Source of the DNA: JANXXV01 sp040002435
GTDB lineage: Bacteria > Acidobacteriota > Terriglobia > Bryobacterales > Bryobacteraceae
Direction of reading: 5' to 3'
DNA length: 11,693 nucleotides
NCBI GenBank assembly: GCA_040002435.1
Contig: JBDUEM010000248.1
Coordinates: 1-11,693 of the forward strand
The notes under the pieces: model-generated
Seen by the model: the letters and a program-made list of their open reading frames with translations, nothing else
The model's database searches: none
What the model was told of the DNA's origin: nothing
Part shown: positions 6,896 to 11,693 of the stretch, piece by piece
Layout of the letters: the number at the start of each line of letters is the position of its first letter
How positions within the stretch are numbered: position 1 is the stretch's first letter
Made by a program: the position numbers and the translations under genes

Positions 6896-7936
6896 TTATT
6901 TTTTCCCGGCTACATATTTCCAGGAAAAAATAATCCCGGTAAGCATCTTCACGCCAACGCTGAATGCTCGCAGATCCCCTGTGTTTCCACCTTTGCTTCG
7001 GCCCACTCTTGGATGAAAAGTTACCGGGCACTCGACCGTGCGAATGCGATACGACAACGCCGTATCCAGGAAGTGGGCGTTGAATTCCAGATTCACTGAC
7101 GGGTCCAGCAACGGTAGTAGCTGCTTCAAAATTCGGTTGCGGCACAGCTTATACGTGGTTCCCACGTCGGTAAAGGTGCCTTCGCCCACGTGCTTTGCTT
7201 CCAACAGTTTACCCACGAAAAAGTTGCCGTAATACATGAAAGTGGTTAATTGCGTCTCCTTCTCGCGCAGCTGCTCCACGATCCGGGTACCGTTTACGAT
7301 CTCCGCGTGTGGAATGTAGGCCATAAACTTGTCAATGTCATACGCCCGAAAAGTCATATCTCCCTCGCAGAGCAGTGTTAATTCGGTATCCTCAAACTTC
7401 ACCCCCTCGGAAAGAGCTCTGTGCACGCAGCGTCCATAGCCGGGACGCTCTTCGATGATCACTTCAGCTCCCGCTTCTCGCGCAAATTCGGCCGTCCGGT
7501 CGGCGCTATTGTTATCCAAAACGATCACCCGCTTTACCAGTGGATGTCCCCTGAAATCCCGGACTGCCGCAGGTATGCTCTGCTCATCGTTATAGGCGGT
7601 AAGCACCACGGTAAGTTGTTTTATTGCTGGTACATCCAACAGAACATGGACAACACGCGGACGTCTTCGAAGCGCTATGAACAACTCCCATGCACATAGC
7701 ACTCCACCAGCAAAAACGGGCATTCCCGTGTACCAGATTATATTTCGGATCCACAGATCAAGCGGATTACCGGGTATGAGACGGCGCACACTGGCCAACA
7801 ACACCGTGCATACGAAAACCGTAAAACCAAGCGCAACAAGCAAGACCCCATAAAGCAGCGCGCGAAATCTTCGTGAGGGTTCCCTCGACATGGCTGGTTC
7901 CACATTCACGGTTTGATGTGGGTCAATATTCCCCAT
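6896..7936 (-). CDS. Membrane-anchored family 2 glycosyltransferase
   Basis: A GT-A fold glycosyltransferase, 346 residues, transferring a sugar from a nucleotide-sugar donor, probably to a polyprenyl-phosphate or glycan acceptor at the cytoplasmic membrane face. Two N-terminal hydrophobic segments (about 27-49 and 67-88) precede the catalytic domain: LTVVLTAYNDEQSI (108-121), VIVLDNNSADRT (137-148), ERPGYGRCVHRAL (163-175) and an EGD (191-193) in the place of the usual metal-binding DXD. The C-terminal HPRVGRSKGGNTGD (308-321) resembles the acceptor-loop region of polyprenol-phosphate glycosyltransferases. An ATG at 7891 (M16) is an alternative start. Its promoter region is shared with the divergent GT-C-like gene and contains a palindrome just upstream of the start. 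Base composition looks more AT-rich than gatB. Donor and acceptor are not predictable. Confidence 0.88.
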   Translation of the reverse strand: MGNIDPHQTVNVEPAMSREPSRRFRALLYGVLLVALGFTVFVCTVLLASVRRLIPGNPLDLWIRNIIWYTGMPVFAGGVLCAWELFIALRRRPRVVHVLLDVPAIKQLTVVLTAYNDEQSIPAAVRDFRGHPLVKRVIVLDNNSADRTAEFAREAGAEVIIEERPGYGRCVHRALSEGVKFEDTELTLLCEGDMTFRAYDIDKFMAYIPHAEIVNGTRIVEQLREKETQLTTFMYYGNFFVGKLLEAKHVGEGTFTDVGTTYKLCRNRILKQLLPLLDPSVNLEFNAHFLDTALSYRIRTVECPVTFHPRVGRSKGGNTGDLRAFSVGVKMLTGIIFSWKYVAGKK

Positions 7937-7942
7937 TGTCCA

Positions 7943-7963
7943 CTATCACACATACTGTGATAG
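7943..7963. promoter_or_regulatory. Operator-like perfect palindrome in divergent promoter
   Basis: CTATCACA (7943-7950) and TGTGATAG (7956-7963) are exact reverse complements separated by 5 bases (CATAC). The site begins 6 bases upstream of the glycosyltransferase ATG (7936), in the 74-base spacer between the two divergent genes. Length, symmetry and position fit a dimeric transcription regulator site that could control both genes. The half-sites are in the opposite arrangement to the CRP consensus (TGTGA-N6-TCACA). No regulator gene is present in the window, so the binding protein is unknown. Confidence 0.6.
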
Positions 7964-7964
7964 C

Positions 7965-7972
7965 AGTATAAG
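7965..7972. promoter_or_regulatory. Overlapping divergent -10-like boxes
   Basis: On the minus strand TATACT (7970-7965) and on the plus strand TATAAG (7967-7972) overlap in the middle of the divergent spacer, adjoining the palindrome. They would start transcription towards the family 2 glycosyltransferase and the GT-C-like gene respectively. Neither has a convincing -35 hexamer at 17 bases, which would fit activator-dependent promoters or a non-enteric consensus. Motif inspection only. Confidence 0.35.
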
Positions 7973-8010
7973 AACAGACTCTGAGCTAAACTACATACTC
8001 GGGTGTTTGC

Positions 8011-9822
8011 ATGCGTTCAGTATCGGGGGACAACGTGACAATGCCGGCAGTCGTTCCCGGGCGGCAATCCAGTGCCGTTTTGTCTCTAGCGCTCGGCGTT
8101 CTGTTGGGCTGCTATGTAGTCGCGACCGCACTCGCCAGTCTTTCCGCTCCTGTCGCTGAATTCGATGATTCCATTCCACTCGTTCATGGAATGCTTGTTC
8201 AGCAAGGAAAAACACCGAATCTGGATTTCTTCTCTTTTTATCCACCGCTCGGTCTTTACCTGAATGCTATTGCCTTCAAACTGCTTGGCAGGACGGTTTT
8301 GGCTATGCGAGCGGTGGGAGTCGGCTTATATTTTCTGGTGATGTGCCTTACGTACCAATTGTTTCGGCTTCGCTTTACTCAATCACGTCCCCTGATTGGA
8401 GCCGCGGCGCTGCTTGTGGCCGGCACTATCGGATTGGCTCTGAATTTGGCGGCATGGCCCGGCTTTGCGAGTGCCCTCATCGCACTATTGGTGTACCTCT
8501 GTTATCAGTCAGCCGGCGCAAACAACCGGTGGATGATTGGTCTCACCGGACTTCTAACCGGAGCGGCCGTTCTCTATCGAGTAAACTTTGGCGTCTACGT
8601 TGCCGTAGTGGTGTTCTGTGACCTTTTAGTGCAATGGTGGCTGGACAACAGTACTCGTTGGACCTCCACGCGCCTCAAAAATATTCTCTGGGACCTACTG
8701 GCCTACGCTGTCCCGCTGATCCTTTTTGTCACTGCGTTTTGCCTTGCGATCTACGGTAAGCACTTTTCTTCCGCAATTTATGAGTTCACCGTCAATACAC
8801 AACGATTGATGGCCTTACGTTCTTTCAACGACTTGGAGTCTTACGCGGATCTCACGTTTTCTGTTCTTCTGCCCCTGGGTTGGTTTTCATTCCGGCTGCT
8901 TCAGGGAAAAGACGAGTTTTCAGCGAAGGCTCTCATTCCCGCCATTCTGGCCTTTGCGGTATTCGGAGCAACGTTGGCAGGACGGACTAATCCGTCGATC
9001 CCCGTCATCATATTGGCTCTGCAGCTAGGTTTGGTCATCTTCCTTCACGTGAAAGTGTACGGGCTCGAAAGGCCGGAGTTGTGCCTGTTGTTGTTTTTCT
9101 GCTGTTTGATTCACTACTACCTCAGCCGGGCCGATTGGTTTCACTGGCGCTTTTTGCCGATCATCGAGGCCATGCTCCTGGTTTTTCTTCTCCTTTCGCG
9201 CCCCCCTGGTAAGAATGAAGAAGCACGGTCATCTGTCTCCAAAGGAACGTCTTTGGCCGTACTGCTTGCTGCTTTTTGTCTCTTGCTCGAAGCAAAGGAC
9301 TTCAGGATTTCAGCCGCGTCCGTGCGTAATGGCGTGAGATTGCTTTCCCAAGGTGGCCTCCCCCCATATCTGTCCGATACCGATCGGCTATTTAGCTCAA
9401 CTCCACCCGGGCCTGCGTGGGCATCGGTGTATCCGGATGCCGATGAACTGCAAGCGCTACGCTACGTGCGATCAATCACCAAAGGCACCGACGCCATATT
9501 CGTCGGCGTGAAAGATCACTCCAGGGTTTTCATCAATAACCTGCGGCTGTATTGGCTCGCCGGCAGGCCCATCGGCGCCAGAGTTTTTCAACTTGAACCC
9601 CTGGTCGCTTCCGAAGAGGGTGTACAACGCACCATTATTTCGGACCTGGAAAACAATGGGGTTCAGTGCCTGATTATCGACCAGGACCCGTTCTTAGGAG
9701 CCGAAACTTTTCTCAAAAGCGGTTACGTCGGATCCACAGTTCTCGATCAATATATTTCGACTCATTTTCAACAACAGGCTAGATTCGGCCGGTTCGCAAT
9801 TTTGACTAGACCCAAGAGCTGA
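8011..9822 (+). CDS. Polytopic GT-C-like glycosyltransferase (mannosyltransferase-type)
   Basis: A large integral membrane protein, 603 residues, with about 10-12 hydrophobic segments over the first ~440 residues and a C-terminal soluble domain (about 445-603). The first loop after TM1 reads EFDDSIPLVHGMLVQQGK (50-67) and then DFFSFYPPLGLYLNAIAFKLLGR (72-94). This is the ArnT/PMT-like GT-C layout, in which an acidic pair (E50, D52/D53) binds the lipid-linked sugar and the PPL segment starts the next helix. It probably moves a sugar from a polyprenyl-phosphate carrier to an acceptor on the periplasmic side, which fits the adjacent family 2 enzyme that could make such a carrier. The start is uncertain: ATG 8011 has only GGGTG upstream, while GGGGGA at 8025-8030 precedes in-frame GTG 8035 and ATG 8041. 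The sequence is visibly more AT-rich than flanking genes. Confidence 0.82.
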   Translation: MRSVSGDNVTMPAVVPGRQSSAVLSLALGVLLGCYVVATALASLSAPVAEFDDSIPLVHGMLVQQGKTPNLDFFSFYPPLGLYLNAIAFKLLGRTVLAMRAVGVGLYFLVMCLTYQLFRLRFTQSRPLIGAAALLVAGTIGLALNLAAWPGFASALIALLVYLCYQSAGANNRWMIGLTGLLTGAAVLYRVNFGVYVAVVVFCDLLVQWWLDNSTRWTSTRLKNILWDLLAYAVPLILFVTAFCLAIYGKHFSSAIYEFTVNTQRLMALRSFNDLESYADLTFSVLLPLGWFSFRLLQGKDEFSAKALIPAILAFAVFGATLAGRTNPSIPVIILALQLGLVIFLHVKVYGLERPELCLLLFFCCLIHYYLSRADWFHWRFLPIIEAMLLVFLLLSRPPGKNEEARSSVSKGTSLAVLLAAFCLLLEAKDFRISAASVRNGVRLLSQGGLPPYLSDTDRLFSSTPPGPAWASVYPDADELQALRYVRSITKGTDAIFVGVKDHSRVFINNLRLYWLAGRPIGARVFQLEPLVASEEGVQRTIISDLENNGVQCLIIDQDPFLGAETFLKSGYVGSTVLDQYISTHFQQQARFGRFAILTRPKS

Positions 9823-10035
9823 GATCTACAAAGCTGCCCGTTCAATAGGGAGGTTCAAACACCGCTTGGCCGATTCCGCCCTCGCCCTGGTTCCGCCTTC
9901 CGGCCCGGCCGCATTCGTGGCCTGTCAACTCCTTTTTGTTCACCGCGACGCCGAAGGGGAATCTCACACGGCGAGGTGCGAGGAAATTGACCGCGCGGTT
10001 CGTCAGGAATTTGCGCGGTTCGTCAGGCATTTGCA
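9823..10035. other. Intergenic stretch with possible fragment
   Basis: No confident gene. A minus-strand frame (10036 to 9842, 64 residues, ending QAVFEPPY) reads somewhat like coding sequence but matches no family I recognise and has no properly spaced ribosome binding site; it could be a remnant. The stretch includes the 20-base tandem duplication listed separately. No T-run terminator is seen after the GT-C-like gene. Confidence 0.3.
9993..10032. repeat. 20-base tandem direct repeat, two copies
   Basis: Units 9993-10012 and 10013-10032 begin GCGCGGTTCGTCAGG and end ATTT. They differ at one base (A versus C at unit position 16). Two adjacent near-identical copies suggest a slippage duplication in non-coding or decaying sequence just upstream of a broken gene. 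Confidence 0.8.
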
Positions 10036-10368
10036 ATGATGGCGTAGACTCCGGAACCCATTGCGGTAGTGCCCGTGAGAATGCAGGAAGCGTGGCTGCT
10101 GCTCAACGAGGCCGGTATTTCGACAGGCGGCGGGAAATCCGCACGGCACTCATCCTTTGGATCTACCCCGTCCCTCTGTTATTGAATGGATACCGGATCC
10201 CAAGCAGCGCCTGCACGCGATACTTAAGGACCAGTTCTTCTTACCCCTCTCCCTCACCGGTTGGCCCAGTTGACGACGGACTTCGCCGAATTACGTCGGC
10301 TGCCCTCCTTTGTGATGCTCGAACCGGACCTGCTTCAAGTCCTTCAGAAATGCGACTGGATCACGTGA
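10036..10368 (+). pseudogene. Decayed gene remnant of unknown family
   Basis: Coding-like pieces occur in frames 1, 2, 1. An ATG at 10036 reads Met-Met-Ala and meets an in-frame TAG (10045-10047). The same frame continues TPEPIAVVPVRMQEAWLLLN (from 10048) and NEAGIS. Frame 2 from about 10142 gives DLPRPSVIEWIPDPKQRL then HAILKDQFFLPLSLTG. Frame 1 resumes at 10261 with LAQLTTDFAELRRL and PSFVMLEPDLLQVLQKCDWIT, ending at TGA 10366-10368. Each piece has ordinary amino-acid balance, unlike antisense frames nearby. The sum is about 105-110 codons with one nonsense and two frame changes. I do not recognise the product. It lies between the glycosyltransferase islet and the STGP/HGLT gene. Confidence 0.45.
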
Positions 10369-10515
10369 GAGCCCGGAGAGATTTCGGGTCACAGCACTCA
10401 AAAATAAAATTTAGCCCAACCCCCTCAACAACATCCGGCCAAATTCACCCATCGCCCCAAGCCCTTCCCTAACGCCGTCGTGTACCCCCATCGCCAGCAG
10501 GAGAGGTATACGAAG

Positions 10516-11094
10516 ATGACATCCACCCGTCAACAGGAAGCAAACGCGCAGAACGCGCAGAAAAGCACCGGACCCGCAACGGCGGCAGGCCGTGCGCGGT
10601 CGGCGAAAAACGCCATTTCCCACGGACTCACCAGCGGCAGCGCCTTGCTCGAATCGGAGGATGCCGAAGAGTATTCCCGTCACGTCCGGTCCTACATCGA
10701 CAATCACGGCCCGCAAAACCAGCAGCAGGCCTTCTTCGTCACTCAACTCGCCGAAGCCGCTTGGCGCCTGCGCCGCGCCCGCCGTTTCGAAAATGCCATT
10801 CTCGACGCCGACCCCACCATGTCGAACGACGAAACCCTGAACAAAATCTGCAAGCTCAACCGCTATGAAGCATCCATCGAGCGCTCCTACTACCGCGCCT
10901 ACCGCGAGCTCGAACGCCTCCGCGCTCTCTACCAGAAGGCGGAAATCGCCGCGATGGAGGAATACATTATGGCCCCGATTTCCCGCTCGACGAATCGAAC
11001 CCAATCCGGGCCCCAAATGCCCCTCGATCCCGGCCTCCGAGACCTCCTCGGCCGCTGCCAAACCGCCTTGGACACCGGAGCAGAGGCTATATAG
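10516..11094 (+). CDS. STGP/HGLT-motif protein of unknown function
   Basis: A 192-residue soluble protein of unknown function. The start at ATG 10516 is chosen over the upstream in-frame GTG (10480) because AGGAGAGG (about 10499-10506) sits 9 bases before it. The N-terminus has the motif NAQKSTGPATAAGRAR (about 14-29) followed by NAISHGLTSG (about 34-43). As I recall it, this short signature recurs in many uncharacterised proteins of acidobacteria and other soil bacteria, often in several copies per genome. The rest is charged and helical (for example LAEAAWRLRRARRFENAI, RAYRELERLRALYQKAEI), likely partly coiled coil, then a Pro/Ser-rich tail. No catalytic motif or membrane segment is visible. 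The basic Gly/Ser/Thr N-terminus could contact nucleic acid, but that is speculation. It ends 6 bases from the convergent YqeY gene. Confidence 0.8.
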   Translation: MTSTRQQEANAQNAQKSTGPATAAGRARSAKNAISHGLTSGSALLESEDAEEYSRHVRSYIDNHGPQNQQQAFFVTQLAEAAWRLRRARRFENAILDADPTMSNDETLNKICKLNRYEASIERSYYRAYRELERLRALYQKAEIAAMEEYIMAPISRSTNRTQSGPQMPLDPGLRDLLGRCQTALDTGAEAI

Positions 11095-11100
11095 GTGGCC

Positions 11101-11547
11101 CTAACCCAGCTTCGCCCGTACCCGGTCGCTCAAAGCCCTGCCGTCCACCCGCTTCCCCGCCAGAAGTGCGTTCGCAGCCTTCATTACCTTGCCCATGTCC
11201 TTGGCGGACGTAGCCCCGGTCTCAGCCACGGCCGCCGCTATCGCCGCGTCCACTTCTTCCTCTGTTGGCGCAGCCGGCATATACGCCTCAATCATCTTCA
11301 GCTCGGACTCTTCCTTGGCCGCCAGCTCTTCCCGTCCGCCCTTTCGGAACATGTCCGCCGATTCCCGCCGCTGTTTGATCAGCGTGTTCAGAATTTGCAG
11401 CTCTGTCGCCTCGTCCAGAGGCTTCATCGCGTCCACTTCGTGCTTCTTCAGAGCGGTCTTAATCATGCGCACCGTGCTCAGGCGTGCTTCGTCTTTCGCT
11501 TTCATGGCCGTGACCATGTCTTTCTGGATCTGTTCAAGTAGGGGCAT
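11101..11547 (-). CDS. YqeY-like protein, GatB/YqeY domain
   Basis: A 148-residue protein, typical for the family. It starts MPLLEQIQKDMVTAMKAKD with the conserved LSTVRMIKTALKK helix (23-35), has a central basic/acidic helical hairpin (LIKQRRESADMFRKGGREEL), then IEAYMPAAPTEEEV and the C-terminal KDMGKVMKAANALLAGKRVDG with ALSDRVRAKL, matching the tRNA-binding tail domain also found at the end of GatB. YqeY proteins stand alone, are widespread and have no firmly established role; a link to tRNA is inferred from the shared domain. AGGA lies about 11 bases before the ATG. It is divergent from the aminotransferase gene with a 33-base spacer, so the two probably share a small promoter region. 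Confidence 0.93.
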   Translation of the reverse strand: MPLLEQIQKDMVTAMKAKDEARLSTVRMIKTALKKHEVDAMKPLDEATELQILNTLIKQRRESADMFRKGGREELAAKEESELKMIEAYMPAAPTEEEVDAAIAAAVAETGATSAKDMGKVMKAANALLAGKRVDGRALSDRVRAKLG

Positions 11548-11580
11548 CGCGTTTGCTATCCTAAAAGTTCACCCAATCCC

Positions 11581-11693
11581 ATGCATATTAAAAAACAAAG
11601 GTTGTTAACTCCAGGCCCAACGCCTCTGTTGCCGAAGGCGTTGCAGGCCATGATGGGTTCCGACATCCATCATCGCACTGAAGATTTCCGGAA
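11581..11693 (+). CDS. Class V aminotransferase (alanine-glyoxylate type), 5' end only
   Basis: Only the first 37 codons are in the window; the gene runs off the right edge. The N-terminus RLLTPGPTPLLPKALQAMM (7-25) followed by SDIHHRTEDFR matches the opening of PLP-dependent class V aminotransferases of the alanine-glyoxylate / serine-pyruvate group, in which the TPGPTP loop and the HHR motif lie near the active site. The frame has a stop at 11539-11541 and no other ATG or GTG before 11581, so the start is firm, although no clear Shine-Dalgarno sequence precedes it (TTCACCCAATCCC). Exact substrate cannot be told from this fragment. Confidence 0.88.
   Translation, partial: MHIKKQRLLTPGPTPLLPKALQAMMGSDIHHRTEDFR

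Noticed and set aside
6888..6910. T-rich stretch (TTTTATTTTTT) as a bidirectional terminator between convergent genes
   Set aside because: No GC-rich stem flanks it, and part of it encodes the last codons of the minus-strand glycosyltransferase.
6480..7145. Minus-strand frame overlapping the 3' end of the family 2 glycosyltransferase
   Set aside because: It shares the strand with, and overlaps, the clear glycosyltransferase C-terminus in another frame, and its protein has no family character.
7943..7963. CRP/FNR-type binding site
   Set aside because: The half-sites are TCACA then TGTGA, the reverse of the CRP order, so the palindrome is kept only as an operator for an unknown regulator.
10405..10410. 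TAAAAT as a -10 box for the STGP/HGLT gene
   Set aside because: No -35 partner at 16-18 bases and more than 100 bases from the start; too weak to list as a promoter.
10411..11061. Minus-strand 216-codon frame opposite the STGP/HGLT gene
   Set aside because: Gly/Val-rich shadow protein without motifs. The plus-strand gene has a good ribosome binding site and a known N-terminal signature.

Overview
The window looks like chromosome from a GC-rich environmental bacterium. I favour an acidobacterium of the Solibacter/Bryobacter type. That is an inference from the overall gene style, the clade-typical STGP/HGLT hypothetical protein at 10516..11094 and the short hypothetical genes; there is no rRNA or other marker to prove it. 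No tRNA, rRNA, CRISPR array, intact insertion sequence or phage gene was found.

Left part (213..4735, all minus strand) is a compact gene run read right to left: gatB (amidotransferase subunit B), a soluble protein with two PRC-barrel-like segments, an MgtE-type N-terminal domain and two CBS domains, an Nramp-family transporter, and a cyclophilin-type peptidylprolyl isomerase. The gaps are 24, 9 and -4 bases, so this is probably an operon. The main point of interest is the middle pair. The transporter has DAGG where canonical Nramps have DPGN, and APWM where they have MPHN. It has also lost the usual TM3 acidic residues. Its neighbour is the cytosolic Mg2+-sensing half of MgtE without the MgtE membrane channel. 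Together they suggest a two-gene magnesium (or other hard divalent cation) uptake system: an Nramp-related pore with a separate MgtE-like sensor.

Middle part (4736..6411): a roughly 500-base intergenic stretch with a GC-rich hairpin and no convincing gene, then a plus-strand HDOD signalling protein that keeps an HD motif and ends in a C-terminal membrane anchor.

Right-centre (6412..10368) is a glycosylation-related islet. A membrane-anchored family 2 glycosyltransferase (minus) and a large polytopic GT-C-like glycosyltransferase (plus) are divergently transcribed from a 74-base spacer holding a perfect 8+8 base operator-like palindrome. The pair looks more AT-rich than its surroundings and is flanked on both sides by frame-broken gene remnants (6412..6887 and about 10036..10368), plus a 20-base tandem repeat. 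This suggests a variable locus with gene decay.

Right end (10516..11693): a small uncharacterised STGP/HGLT-type protein, a convergent YqeY-like protein with a GatB/YqeY domain, and the first 37 codons of a class V aminotransferase running off the window.
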